Part shown: one piece after another, positions 29,543 through 38,730 of the stretch
Layout of the letters: each line of letters begins with the position of its first letter
Numbering within the stretch: the first letter of the stretch is position 1
Source of the DNA: Accumulibacter sp964420975
Lineage (GTDB): Bacteria; Pseudomonadota; Gammaproteobacteria; Burkholderiales; Rhodocyclaceae
Reading direction: 5' to 3'
NCBI GenBank assembly: GCA_964420975.1
Contig: CAYQVH010000023.1
Coordinates: 1-64,000 of the forward strand
DNA length: 64,000 nucleotides
Notes under the pieces: model-generated
The model's database searches: none
What the model was told of the DNA's origin: nothing
The model's input: only the letters and a program-made list of their open reading frames with translations
Translations under genes and position numbers: made by a program

Positions 29543-30765
29543 AGCAGTTCCTCAAGCGGCGACCGTTCGTCTTCGAGGAAGCGCCGCGAGTTCTCGATCG
29601 CCATTTCGATTCCCGTTGCGCAGTAGAAGCCGCCGTTCACCTGGGTCGCGTAGATCACCGTGTTGCGGAAACGGCGAAAAAGCTCGGCGTCCGGCTTGAC
29701 ACCGCCTTGCCAGAATTCATCGAGCGTTCCTTGAAAGGTCAAGCCAGGCAGGTTGTAGATCGGGTCACTCAAGGTGTAGGTCGGGCAGCCAGCGGCCAGC
29801 GACAGGCAGCCGACGGTACTATTGACCGTCACCACACCACGAGCCGACGGCAGGAGCTTGTCAAGATCGCCACTTTCCAGATAAACCAGCCGTCCGGGCA
29901 AGGAAAATCGCTGCGACAGATGGCTGACCGTCCGCCGGTGGTTTTCCAGGCCGGCGTCGAGCGGATGGTTCTTGATCACCAGACACGCTCTCTCTGGGGC
30001 GTGGTGCGCGAACGACTCGACGACGTACTCCAGGACACCCCGCATGTCGTCGAAGCGGCTGTGATCACGGATCTGCGCGTCACTGCTCAACTGTAACGGC
30101 AAGAGGTAGTACGGCAGGCCGCTAGCCACCTGTTGGTCGATCGATCGCGCGTCACGCGGCGCACGGAAACGCAACATCGCCATCCGGCGAAGGTAGCCGG
30201 CGTATTCTACCGCCGCATTGACCGGAGCATGCCGTCGATACTTCGGGAAAAACAATGGATTGCTCATGCCGGCCAGGTGATAGGCCACGTCGTGCGCTGC
30301 ACGGATGAAGAAAGGCGAGTGAAACGGTCGACCCTTCCGGAAATCCGGCAGTCGCCCGCCGACACGGCGAAACCAGTCCGGATCACGTGGCAGCAGCGAG
30401 TGTCCGTTGACGCCTTCCCGCTCCAGCGTCACCCAGTGCGGACGGAAGTAGCCTTCCTCAAAGACGTGCGTGCGTATTCCCAGCGCCGAGCCATGGTCGA
30501 CTGCCGGCCGATGTACCGGACGGCGATCGCCGAACAGGACTTGGTCGCTGATTTCAAACTCACGGTACTTGCGGTCAAGATAGCCGGCAAGTTGCGACAT
30601 CTCGCCGCGAAAGAACCCGGACGGACGCGTGCCCCAGTACAGGCAGTCACCGGCATTGAAGTTGACCTTGAACACGCGGTGGCCGTCGGCCTGCAAGCGA
30701 TCGGCGAGGCGAGCAAAAAACGGCGAGCAGACGCCCTGGAGAAAGAGAAAGTGACGCTTCAGCAT
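29539..30765 (-). CDS. kpsS: Capsule Kdo-linker glycosyltransferase KpsS
   Basis: A 408-residue cytoplasmic enzyme of the KpsS/LipB family, which adds the first beta-Kdo to lyso-phosphatidylglycerol to begin the linker for group 2-like capsules. Family segments: FLFLQGVCSPFFARLADRL at the N-terminus, HVFEEGYFRPHWVTLEREG, LVIKNHPLDAG and VVTVNSTVGCLSLAAGCP. The start follows the family's usual N-terminus. It lies downstream of kpsC with a 78-base gap and overlaps the SDR gene by four bases. The ABC exporter genes kpsM/T and kpsD/E are not in the window. Confidence 0.94.
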   Translation of the reverse strand: MLKRHFLFLQGVCSPFFARLADRLQADGHRVFKVNFNAGDCLYWGTRPSGFFRGEMSQLAGYLDRKYREFEISDQVLFGDRRPVHRPAVDHGSALGIRTHVFEEGYFRPHWVTLEREGVNGHSLLPRDPDWFRRVGGRLPDFRKGRPFHSPFFIRAAHDVAYHLAGMSNPLFFPKYRRHAPVNAAVEYAGYLRRMAMLRFRAPRDARSIDQQVASGLPYYLLPLQLSSDAQIRDHSRFDDMRGVLEYVVESFAHHAPERACLVIKNHPLDAGLENHRRTVSHLSQRFSLPGRLVYLESGDLDKLLPSARGVVTVNSTVGCLSLAAGCPTYTLSDPIYNLPGLTFQGTLDEFWQGGVKPDAELFRRFRNTVIYATQVNGGFYCATGIEMAIENSRRFLEDERSPLEELL

Positions 30766-30843
30766 CGTTTCCGTCAGGAGTTCAACAGGCAGCGCGAGGG
30801 AGTGACGTCCGCAAACGGTTTATCAGACGCTTCGTCGACGCGG

Positions 30844-32865
30844 TCATTTTTTTCGGAACAGCCGACCGATCATTCGCTGCCCGAGTGGACGGAGCACGGA
30901 CTTTTCCTGCCGCCAAAGCAACAGTTCATCGAGCGCGCGTTCGGCGGTGGTGAAACGACCGGTCGTGCGCGAGACGTAGGTCGGGTAGACGATCAGCACA
31001 CCGGCAACCAGTTCGTCCAGCGACAGGCGGCGGGTTCGACGCTCCGGTGGCAGCAGGTCGGTCGTCAGACCCCAGCCGGAATAAAACGGTTGTCCGTAGC
31101 AAACGACCGGTTTGCCGCGCAGTAGCGCTTCAAAGCCGGTGAGCGAGGTCAAGGTGTGCACTTCGTCGACTTGCGGCAGCAACTGTCCCATGCCCACGTT
31201 CGTCACCACTTCGTCGCAGTACTCGGCGGCCAGCGCCTCGTTGTGCCCGGGCTCGCGCAAGCCGGCGGCGACATCCGGATGGGGCTTGTAGAGGACGTAA
31301 GCCGTCGGGTTGGCGGCGCGTACCTGGCGCAAGAGATCAAGATTCTGGCGGACGCCCGGCGCGCCATAAGCCAGGGAAGCATCCGATTCGACCTGTCCGG
31401 GAACCAGAATCACGCGCTGTGCCGGTCCGCCGACCCGGCCCGGCGCAGAAGAAGACGTACCCGGACGCTGCCAGCTTCGGGCACCGACGTTGTACTTGGT
31501 GACGCCGGTGGCCACCAAGCGCTCGCGCAGTGCCTGCGCCCTGGCGACCGTCGCCGCATCAAAATCACCCGCCTGCAGTAGCTGTTCGAGGTCTGACGGC
31601 GCCGACGAGTCATAGTAGATGCCCCGTCGATCCATGACCCACGACAGCGGTTGCACCAGATCGGCTCCCAATCCGACCGAGCGCAGAAATCCGTCCTCGA
31701 TACGCAGCAGCCGGCCCTCGGTGAGCGAACGATCCGCAGGTGCCGCCTTGTGGCCCCAGACGACGTGCAGCGACGCCGTGCGGTCAGGGCGCGAAGGCTC
31801 GGCAAAGCACACCTCCGACCCCTGGAGAAAGCGACGCACGATGGGCTGCTTCCAGCGCGAGAAGCCGAGTGCGACCACGGTCTCCGGAAAACGCTCGCGC
31901 ATCCGGCGCTGCAGGCCCATCCAGTCGAGCAAACGCTCGACTTCACAGCGTTCCCCGGTTTCCGGGTCGAGGTAGCGCGGGTAATCGATCAATGCGCCAT
32001 GAATCAGATTTTCGATCGGCACCGGCCGGCGGCGTGGTGGTGCCGGCAAGTCGTCGTCGCTCAAGCCCCAGCCGGCGTAGAACGGCATGCCAAAGGTCCG
32101 CACGCGCTTTCCCCAGAGCAGTGCCTCGAATCCCATCTGCGAGGTCACGACGTAAACCGCTCGTGCCAGCTCAATCAGGGAGGCGGGGTGAACCTCGTCG
32201 GCCAACACCCGAATCCGCTCATGGCGCGCCAATTGTTCGAGGGCAAAGTGCCCTTTCTTGTAGCCAGCGACGACTTCCGGATGAACCTTGAGCAGCACCC
32301 GACACTCGGGGTTTTCCGCCAACGCCGCTTCGAGCATGCGGCCGAACGCCTGCGCGCTTCCCCTGCCGTAGCGGATCGAAGCGTCGCCTGCCGTTTGGTC
32401 GACGACCAGAACGTACGGCAACGAGGGATCGCTGGCCGGCACCTCGGCCGGCGGCACGAACGCTCGCCCGTAGTTGTATTTCGAGACTCGGGCTCGTCGC
32501 CACGCGGCGGCGAGTGCGTCGGCACGTCGCCGGCGATCGGGGGTGAGATCGCCGGCGACGTGGAGTTCAAGGCGGGATGGCGATTCAGCATCGTAATAGA
32601 TGCCGAGATCATCGACCACGAGCGACAGCGGCGGTTCGTCGCGTCCAAGCCCCACCGAACGCAGGAAGCCATCTTCGAGGCGGAGGAAGGGAATCCCCTG
32701 CGCTCGTCCGACCCGCTCTGCACGTCGAGCATAGGGACTGCGTCCCCAGCCAACGGTTGCCGACAAACCGGCCGGAAGGCGCAATAAACCGCTGGCGACG
32801 GGCCCGCCGAGAAACGCGTCGAGCCCTCTCAATTTCAAGAGTCCACGGTTGAAGACGCCGTACAC
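30844..32865 (-). CDS. kpsC: Capsule Kdo-linker glycosyltransferase KpsC
   Basis: A 673-residue enzyme of the KpsC/LipA family that extends the poly-beta-Kdo linker of capsule polysaccharide. It is a tandem duplication: both halves contain the same blocks, IPFLRLEDGFLRSVGLG and LLRIEDGFLRSVGLGADL, then VLVVDQTAGDASIRYG and ILVPGQVESDASLAYGA, and finally VTSQMGFEALLWGKRVRTFG and TSLTGFEALLRGKPVVCYG. The two modules carry the two alternating transferase activities. A GTG start at 32865 is used because AAGG precedes it and the upstream gene stops 5 bases before; an upstream in-frame extension would overlap that gene. Confidence 0.93.
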   Translation of the reverse strand: MYGVFNRGLLKLRGLDAFLGGPVASGLLRLPAGLSATVGWGRSPYARRAERVGRAQGIPFLRLEDGFLRSVGLGRDEPPLSLVVDDLGIYYDAESPSRLELHVAGDLTPDRRRRADALAAAWRRARVSKYNYGRAFVPPAEVPASDPSLPYVLVVDQTAGDASIRYGRGSAQAFGRMLEAALAENPECRVLLKVHPEVVAGYKKGHFALEQLARHERIRVLADEVHPASLIELARAVYVVTSQMGFEALLWGKRVRTFGMPFYAGWGLSDDDLPAPPRRRPVPIENLIHGALIDYPRYLDPETGERCEVERLLDWMGLQRRMRERFPETVVALGFSRWKQPIVRRFLQGSEVCFAEPSRPDRTASLHVVWGHKAAPADRSLTEGRLLRIEDGFLRSVGLGADLVQPLSWVMDRRGIYYDSSAPSDLEQLLQAGDFDAATVARAQALRERLVATGVTKYNVGARSWQRPGTSSSAPGRVGGPAQRVILVPGQVESDASLAYGAPGVRQNLDLLRQVRAANPTAYVLYKPHPDVAAGLREPGHNEALAAEYCDEVVTNVGMGQLLPQVDEVHTLTSLTGFEALLRGKPVVCYGQPFYSGWGLTTDLLPPERRTRRLSLDELVAGVLIVYPTYVSRTTGRFTTAERALDELLLWRQEKSVLRPLGQRMIGRLFRKK

Positions 32866-32869
32866 GACG

Positions 32870-33985
32870 CTAGACCTTGAGTGAACCCGTTCGCACGGCG
32901 TCCCGGAAGCGGTGGACCGCGCGTACACAGTCGGCATAAGCGGCCTCTCGCATCGTCGCAATCAGCTCGGCAAAGTTTTGTCCGTCGAAGACGCAGCCCA
33001 GCCGGTAGCCGCTGACGAGGTCGGCGAGATACGTTCCCGCGCTGGCGACGACTGGAATGCCGACCGCCAGCGCCTGAAAAAACTTGTTCGGCAGCGCGAG
33101 TCGGTAGCTCAGGCACACGTCGTCGACACAACACCACATCACGCAGCGTTGCGTCGCCACTAGCGTCAGCAGGGCGTCTTCGTAATCACTCGGACCGAGC
33201 AGCCAACCGCCCTCGCTGGCGACAGCCGGGATTTCTCCGACAAAAAAAGCGTGCACCGGAATCTGCAGCCGTTTGGCCTCGGCGGCCAGCCGCTCGAGCT
33301 GGCGACCGCGGGTGCCGCCGCCCACGTAGACCAGAGTCAGGGACTGTTCGACGGGCAAGGTGTCCGAGCCTTCGGCACGGAAAGCGAAATGATCATTCGT
33401 CACCACTCGCAGCCGCTCCGCCGGCAGGTGATGAATACGCTGGTACAGCTCGGCGATCGGTCGGTTGACCACCCGTACCTCTCGCGCCTGTCTCACTACT
33501 CGGTGTTCGACGGCCACGTCGAAGGCTGTACGCCACCAACTGTTGTTGCGATGACGATGAAACTCGACCTCGTGCGCATCGTAGACCAGGTTCACTCCCA
33601 TCGAACGGGCGAGTTCGTAGCCAACGACGCCGCAGAAAAGGTCATGCGCGTGAATCAGGCCGACACGACTTGCTTGCAGGCGCAAGAGGCTGGCAAGCTG
33701 TTGCGCTCGCAGGTAACTGCGCAGCGAGACACGCAGGCCGCCGAGGCGGCGGGTGGCGCGTAGTCGGTAGCCGGCAAGCAATGCAGACCACGCCGCACGA
33801 CCGGTCGGCAGGGCGGAGAAAAGACGCTCGCAGGCACGCAGACAGGCACAGAAACCGGGTGCACCACCCGCCGGCATGCGCCTCAAGTCGACGATTTCGT
33901 AGCGGGTATACTCGGCCAGAGTCGCCAGCACGCGTCGGTCGCCGGCGACGTCGGCGTCAACCAGTACCAGCACCGTCGCCTTCAT
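32870..33985 (-). CDS. Glycosyltransferase, GT4-like (GT-B fold)
   Basis: A 371-residue GT-B glycosyltransferase. The N-terminal half has a Rossmann start (TVLVLVDADVAGDRRVLA) and the acceptor-side motif LIHAHDLFCGVVGYELA with VYDAHEVEFHRH. The C-terminal half has LTLVYVGGGTRGRQLE and the donor-binding region ALPNKFFQALAVGIPVVAS, where the usual Glu of the E-x7-E motif is replaced. Start at the ATG in front of the Rossmann strand; a GTG 30 bases upstream is possible. It is probably responsible for one sugar of the capsule repeat or linker. The stop lies four bases before the kpsC start. Confidence 0.88.
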   Translation of the reverse strand: MKATVLVLVDADVAGDRRVLATLAEYTRYEIVDLRRMPAGGAPGFCACLRACERLFSALPTGRAAWSALLAGYRLRATRRLGGLRVSLRSYLRAQQLASLLRLQASRVGLIHAHDLFCGVVGYELARSMGVNLVYDAHEVEFHRHRNNSWWRTAFDVAVEHRVVRQAREVRVVNRPIAELYQRIHHLPAERLRVVTNDHFAFRAEGSDTLPVEQSLTLVYVGGGTRGRQLERLAAEAKRLQIPVHAFFVGEIPAVASEGGWLLGPSDYEDALLTLVATQRCVMWCCVDDVCLSYRLALPNKFFQALAVGIPVVASAGTYLADLVSGYRLGCVFDGQNFAELIATMREAAYADCVRAVHRFRDAVRTGSLKV

Positions 33986-34025
33986 CGCAGAATCGTGTTG
34001 CCGTCCAGACGTCACGTGCCGTCGA

Positions 34026-34184
34026 TCAGAGGTCGCCGTTCGGCGTTTTCAAGAACCAGGGGTCCCGAATGCCGCAATCCGCCGACGCGTTCTCGCCCGC
34101 CATCAGCCGTGACAGGCCCACGTCGTGCATCTGCGCCGAGCCGATCGCCAGACGCTGCCGCCATAGCGTGCCAAACGGTTTCAT
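34026..34184 (-). CDS. 52-residue coupled small ORF of unknown function
   Basis: Begins MKPFGTLWRQRLAIGSAQMH and ends FLKTPNGDL. Its ATG overlaps the stop of the preceding 380-residue gene (ATGA), with GGAGGA 5-6 bases upstream, so translation is well supported. Codon third positions are GC-rich as in its neighbours. It has one Cys, no signal peptide and no membrane segment. It fills nearly all of the 196-base gap before the glycosyltransferase gene. I do not recognise the family: it could be a small accessory protein of the capsule machinery or a peptide precursor. Confidence 0.55.
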   Translation of the reverse strand: MKPFGTLWRQRLAIGSAQMHDVGLSRLMAGENASADCGIRDPWFLKTPNGDL

Positions 34185-35323
34185 TCGCCATCCTCCACGG
34201 CTGGCACTGGCGGGGCGGCTCGTGCCTTTCCACGCAGCAGGTCAAGGTAGCAGGCAAGTCCGTGCCGGGCGTGCATCGCCTGCCGTGGAAAGCGAGCTTC
34301 GGCGTCTTCTGGGTTGGCAAGACGGTGCAGGAGAGTGCCCGCGACCGTTCGGCCAAGTCGCAACCAGCCTCCCGAAGACTCTCCCTCGGAAGCAAGACGG
34401 GAAATCAGCACCAGCAGTTCTCCGAGAGACCACAAGCGGGCGGGTTTCGGCAACACCTGAATAGAGATGTCGGCCAATGGTCGGAGCCACGGGATGTCTT
34501 GTCCCTGCCAAGTCGCGTCCGCTGGCAACACGTGGATGGCGTCTGCGAATCCACACGCCCCCGCAAACTGCCCGACCATTTCCATCGTTGCCTTCTCCAC
34601 GGAACGCACCCCGGAAAAGTCAGCGAAAGAGTTGAGCAGGTAGCACTGGTGCAGGAGGTCAACCACGCCGCTGGCGGATGAGTAAGGCCATCCCAACCCA
34701 GGTATCCGGCGAGACAGAATCCACTTCATCGAAAGGCCGGCGGTACTCGTCGAGCGTCGCCCATAGCCGGCCGACTCGGCGACCCGAAGTGCGGCGTAAC
34801 CGTACGCCGCAGCGTTATATATCGGCAACGGGATGCCGGGTGAGTAAACGGGGAGGAGCACTCCGTCCTCGTCCACGCTCAGCACGAGGCGATCCATCCA
34901 CTCTTCGAGACCCCGGACGCCCTGCTCAATAACCTGTCTCAGCGCCTCGCCGTTTCCCCCGTTCTGACGGCACTCGAGCGCACCACGGACGATCAACGCG
35001 GTGGTAATCAGGAAAGGCTCGCTGGCCGAAAGGTTTCGCCAAGGGAAACCCAGGCCCCACAGCCAGCCCAGAAATCCGTCTTCGAGACGGCTGAGCGCCG
35101 ACTCGTGTAGACGCTCGCAGGTTTTGCTTACCCGAGAGTCGAATTGAGATGCCGAAAGGAGCTGGCTTCGCCGTAGGGTGGAAAGCACGGACAAGTACTT
35201 GCCTTCGGCCATCGGATGTCCGGTCGGGGATTCCCAGTAGGCATCGGGTCCGACGCCAGCGATCGACTGGTAGTCGGAGACACCGCGCTCAATCGCGGTG
35301 CGCAATTCACTTGTCCACGACAC
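34181..35323 (-). CDS. Unknown capsule-cluster protein, probable alpha/alpha-toroid
   Basis: A 380-residue cytoplasmic protein, mostly helical. Repeated motifs with aromatic-rich turns (FLGWLWGLGFPWRNLSASEP, GIPLPIYNAAAYGYAALRVA, GLGWPYSSASGVVDLLHQCY) resemble the inner helices of alpha/alpha-toroid enzymes such as polysaccharide epimerases and lyases. I cannot assign a reaction. It follows the deacetylase-like/methyltransferase gene by 32 bases and is coupled to the small ORF downstream, so it belongs to the polysaccharide cluster. The start ATG has AGGAGG 7-8 bases upstream. Confidence 0.75.
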   Translation of the reverse strand: MSWTSELRTAIERGVSDYQSIAGVGPDAYWESPTGHPMAEGKYLSVLSTLRRSQLLSASQFDSRVSKTCERLHESALSRLEDGFLGWLWGLGFPWRNLSASEPFLITTALIVRGALECRQNGGNGEALRQVIEQGVRGLEEWMDRLVLSVDEDGVLLPVYSPGIPLPIYNAAAYGYAALRVAESAGYGRRSTSTAGLSMKWILSRRIPGLGWPYSSASGVVDLLHQCYLLNSFADFSGVRSVEKATMEMVGQFAGACGFADAIHVLPADATWQGQDIPWLRPLADISIQVLPKPARLWSLGELLVLISRLASEGESSGGWLRLGRTVAGTLLHRLANPEDAEARFPRQAMHARHGLACYLDLLRGKARAAPPVPAVEDGE

Positions 35324-35355
35324 CTGGTCCTACCTCCTGGTCTGTTGACGTCAGT

Positions 35356-37356
35356 TCAGCGATCCTTGCGCGCGACGAGAAAATTGTCCGCACGACGCAA
35401 GAGAGGAGTGTCTGCGTTGCTCAACGCGTCGACCGTCTTGACCCCGGAGGGTCCCCAGAAGAACCATCTTTCCCGATTTTTCGGGAGGCTGCCGAGCAGT
35501 TCACGCGAAGTGGGCGGCGATGGCTCGGCAGCACTCGGGGAGCGATCCATCAACTCGTTGATGATCAGAAGGCCCCCTCTGTCCAAGGCTTGCCAAGCCG
35601 CGAAAATCGCCTCCCGACGCTCCTCCGGCTGCAGGCGAAAAAGCACTTGGGCGAAAAGGATCACCTTCACCGATTTGGGGTAAACAAAGTCCGTCGTCGA
35701 TCGTTCCTGATACACGAGACGATCGTCACAACCCATTGCTCGCCAAAGCCGTCTGCCGCATTCTGCGAAATCACTCTTGATTTCGGAGCAGACCACCTGC
35801 TGAAGGTCCGAACTTCCGCCCAAATGCAGGCAAAGCGGAATCATTGCCAAGCCGGCCCCATGGTCGACCACGCACGAGAGGTGATCGGCGCGCAGGAGGG
35901 TGTCGAGGATACGCTGTACGCCCTGGGCTCGCCTGGATGAGGAAAACATGAAGTAGGCCAGCTCTCTGGGGTCAAGCTTCGACTTAACGGGGCCACTTGC
36001 GCGTTCACTGTCACCCAGTTCCTGCTTCAACCAGGCGGCCAGTCGAGCGGGAGGAGACGTGTCCTCCTTTGGGTTGGGGAGAACCAATTGAGCAATGGCC
36101 TCCGCCACCAAGCGGCCATAGCGTGACACTGACGCGCCAACGACGAGGTGCTCCGCATCGCTGCAGACGGGTGGCGAGTCCAGGTATCCGCGCAGCGTCA
36201 TGGCGCCGTCAAGCGACGGATGGGCGGAGGCATTGCCCTCCTCGACGACGATAATGTTGGTGAACAGCGCCGGCAACCGCGCCTGCTCGAGATCGGCGGC
36301 GATTTCGGTCGGGCTGGCACAAATGAGAAACCGTTGCCTGTCTGCCAGGCAAGGGAAGTCAGCCGCCGGATCCCTGGCGCGACGCCATCGGCGTCCCCCT
36401 GGTGCGAGCATGAGGCGCAATCTTTGCGCGCGCTGATACCATTTTCGCCCGGAAGCCGGAATCCTGCCTCGACTGGCGCCCAGCAGGCCAGAAAGTTCCG
36501 CGTCCCGTACCCCGCCCGAGCGACCGAGCGGACCCGCCCAGGTGTACGGGTGAATCAAGATTTGAACCGAACTGTTCCGTTTAAGTATGAAATCACCGAT
36601 TGAGACCACCATATTTTTGATTGCCCCACCGCAATCGCTCACCTGATACAACAACGGAGCCTTGCTTCTATACTGTTCGACGTCTTCCTCTACTGCGGCT
36701 TGGTGCAGGCGTTCTCTGGTCATCCATCGGTCGGCGAACAGCGACGCGATGAACTCGCCCGTCTCGCCCAGTTCAGCCAGCTTGCTGCGAAACATCTGAT
36801 TGAGTTCGCCGCCGTGGCTGGCCACGGTTCGGAATTCCCCGAATTCACGCCTCGTCCACGAAACGCGATCCGAAAATGCAGCCAATACCTCGTTATTGAA
36901 GGCTTCGCTGCGCGTTGGGGAGGCTGCCAGAGAACGAAACCAGTCGACGGCTTCATCGGACTTCAGCCATTGCCAGTATTCGGAAGCCTTCCCCGAAAAC
37001 AGTTTCGAAACAAGATAGGCGTCGACCGGTGAATCGTGCAGACCGATTTCGGCCGGAACGCCTGTGCTCCTGGCAAGGCGGAGAAAATCGCGAAGTGCGG
37101 CTTGCTCGTGCGACGAGTAACTCGCAAGCAGGTAAAACGTGCCCGGTATGTTGTACCGATAGAGGGCAGCTAGAAAAGCGTAGGCACCCGCAATGTCACG
37201 CACATGGATGTCAAAGCGAAAAGAAACGCCGCGCCGAACCGGAGACTTTCCCAAATCGTAACAGGAATGAAAACTGCAGCCGCTGCCCTTCAGAAAACCA
37301 AGGAGAGCCGAAAACTCTGAAAACGCGAAATTGTCGAAGACCGTCAAGGTTTTCAT
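35356..37356 (-). CDS. Polysaccharide deacetylase-like domain fused to a SAM methyltransferase
   Basis: A 666-residue two-part protein. Residues about 45-290 resemble a polysaccharide deacetylase (NodB-like) barrel: VSFRFDIHVRDIAGAYAFLA, EIGLHDSP, VASHGGELNQMF and VQILIHPYTW supply the Asp/His pattern expected for metal binding. Residues about 430-660 resemble a class I methyltransferase: SCVVDHGAGLAMIPLCLHLG (the SAM-binding glycine region), VVCSEIKSDFAECG, and ILFAQVLFRLQPEERREAIF. A linker of lower similarity joins them. Start: the ATG at 37356; an upstream TTG exists, and neither has a strong ribosome site. GC content is visibly lower than in surrounding genes. It is first in the minus-strand capsule cluster. 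The methyltransferase assignment is the less certain half. Confidence 0.75.
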   Translation of the reverse strand: MKTLTVFDNFAFSEFSALLGFLKGSGCSFHSCYDLGKSPVRRGVSFRFDIHVRDIAGAYAFLAALYRYNIPGTFYLLASYSSHEQAALRDFLRLARSTGVPAEIGLHDSPVDAYLVSKLFSGKASEYWQWLKSDEAVDWFRSLAASPTRSEAFNNEVLAAFSDRVSWTRREFGEFRTVASHGGELNQMFRSKLAELGETGEFIASLFADRWMTRERLHQAAVEEDVEQYRSKAPLLYQVSDCGGAIKNMVVSIGDFILKRNSSVQILIHPYTWAGPLGRSGGVRDAELSGLLGASRGRIPASGRKWYQRAQRLRLMLAPGGRRWRRARDPAADFPCLADRQRFLICASPTEIAADLEQARLPALFTNIIVVEEGNASAHPSLDGAMTLRGYLDSPPVCSDAEHLVVGASVSRYGRLVAEAIAQLVLPNPKEDTSPPARLAAWLKQELGDSERASGPVKSKLDPRELAYFMFSSSRRAQGVQRILDTLLRADHLSCVVDHGAGLAMIPLCLHLGGSSDLQQVVCSEIKSDFAECGRRLWRAMGCDDRLVYQERSTTDFVYPKSVKVILFAQVLFRLQPEERREAIFAAWQALDRGGLLIINELMDRSPSAAEPSPPTSRELLGSLPKNRERWFFWGPSGVKTVDALSNADTPLLRRADNFLVARKDR

Positions 37357-37370
37357 AAAATCAGCAAGAT

Positions 37371-37544
37371 CTATCTTGATAAGGAAATACCGATAGGGGG
37401 CCAGGTCCGCTCGTCCGATTGCCAACGCTCAAGGGTCGCCATCGAAAATCCCGACTCCCGCGAAACCTTTTCGACCCCCGCGTTCTCCGGTCGCCGCAGC
37501 CTTTCCAGCACCCGATTCTTCATCGCTTGTCCGTTCTTCGTCAT
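37371..37544 (-). mobile_element. IS transposase OrfA-like fragment (helix-turn-helix)
   Basis: MTKNGQAMKNRVLERLRRPE followed by VEKVSRESGFSMATLERWQ is the N-terminal helix-turn-helix typical of IS3-type or related transposases. The frame ends soon after in unrelated sequence, so only the first 50 or so residues remain. It adjoins the start of the capsule cluster. Confidence 0.55.
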
Positions 37545-37673
37545 CCCCGAGCCTCCTGCAAAGCTGCGCCGTGCAGGGCTGACTTCTTTCGCTGCTGGGG
37601 CAAGAGCGGAGGGCGCAAGCAACTACTCTTGGCCTGATGAGGGTATCGAGACCAACATCATAACGCACGCCGA

Positions 37674-37838
37674 ATGGATACTACCCAAGCACAACCGGTC
37701 ACGCAACGATGGCACGTGATTCAGGACGAGCGGCTGCCGGGGTTGGCAGAGCCATTGGCGCCGCTAACGCCGAAACGGGAGAAAGTGATCCATACGCTGG
37801 AACGGGTAAGCTTCAAGGAGTTCACGGGGACGTCGTAG
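37674..37838 (+). mobile_element. Possible transposase N-terminal fragment
   Basis: A 54-codon frame (starting MDTTQAQPVTQRWHVIQDER, with LAPLTPKREKVIHTLERV) resembles the N-terminal part of an IS transposase in composition and in the PLTPKxEKVIHTLE pattern, then stops at TAG. Recognition is from memory and weak. Confidence 0.35.
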
Positions 37839-38123
37839 TGTGGGGTGCAGCCTCCTCCCGTCGAACCAAATTCCTGCGGCGTACCCATTTCGGCGCTACT
37901 CTCCAGCGCCGTGATGCACGCCTGTTTGGCCGCGATTCCGCTGCCGTTGTCCGGTGCCGAGCGCTTAAACCCTTGGCACGACCTCAGGGAGGTGGCGTAT
38001 TGTGGCAGCGAATCAGGTAAACGCAGCAAGAACAGTTGTATGCATTGACAGTACAATCGTCGCGAGGATCGATGCTATGTCCGCTATTGCTAGACGCTCG
38101 ACTACCCACCGGCTATCCGCGCT
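37839..38123. other. Non-coding or decayed DNA after IS remnants
   Basis: Short frames on both strands (up to about 110 codons) are present but lack a ribosome site, signal peptide or recognisable motif. Most likely IS debris. Confidence 0.4.
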
Positions 38124-38438
38124 ATGAAAAGAGCGCTGCGCGTCTTCCTATGGGTGCTTGGCGCGCCCGTCGTCCTACTTTCGGTTGCCATCGTTGCGGC
38201 AATGATCATGAACCAGCGAGCCGAAAATGCTGCCAATGAACTCTGTGCGCTCATTCACGTGGGAGAGACCGAGGGAAAGGCCGTAGCCCTCGGTCGGCTT
38301 CACGCCGGGCGTCATGTTCCCGGCGAACAGCAGCATCAGTTCTGGTTCCAAGGGTGGCCGCACAATGGTTCCATCTGCACGGCCACGATTCGGGCCGGCT
38401 TGGTGAGCGAGACAGCCGTCACGGACGTTCCGGATTGA
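38124..38438 (+). CDS. Hypothetical membrane-anchored small protein
   Basis: A 104-residue protein with an N-terminal membrane anchor (VFLWVLGAPVVLLSVAIVAA) after a Lys/Arg start, then a periplasmic domain of about 75 residues with two Cys (NELCALI, SICTATI) that might form a disulfide. No family recognised. It sits in an accessory interval with IS remnants. Confidence 0.5.
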   Translation: MKRALRVFLWVLGAPVVLLSVAIVAAMIMNQRAENAANELCALIHVGETEGKAVALGRLHAGRHVPGEQQHQFWFQGWPHNGSICTATIRAGLVSETAVTDVPD

Positions 38439-38730
38439 TGTCTACTGGATGCTCGCAACCCGTCCAAAGCCTGGTGCAGTCACCTCCGCCACGGGAATTG
38501 AATGTGCCATCCATGCGCACCGTCGCGGCGTGCACGAAGCGGCAGGCGCCACACCAGATACTGACGGTGAATTTCCCGATGAGTTGTACCGGCCGATTGC
38601 CCCGATTCGAGTCAGTCCTCGGCACCCCCCGACCGCTCACCCCATGCCGTTACTTCCCCGTCAGAAGACTGACCGAGGAACCGCCCCCAGTTAGCGCTCC
38701 CTGGTTGGCGAGCCCCAAATGGTCGGTCTC
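38439..38730. other. Intergenic stretch, nothing firm
   Basis: No ORF here has a convincing start or motif. A minus-strand frame of 73 codons contains a CxxC (IWCGAC) but no ribosome site. Nothing else recognised. Confidence 0.4.

Noticed and set aside
37721..38056. 111-codon minus-strand frame
   Set aside because: No ribosome site or motif, and it overlaps the likely transposase fragment on the other strand.
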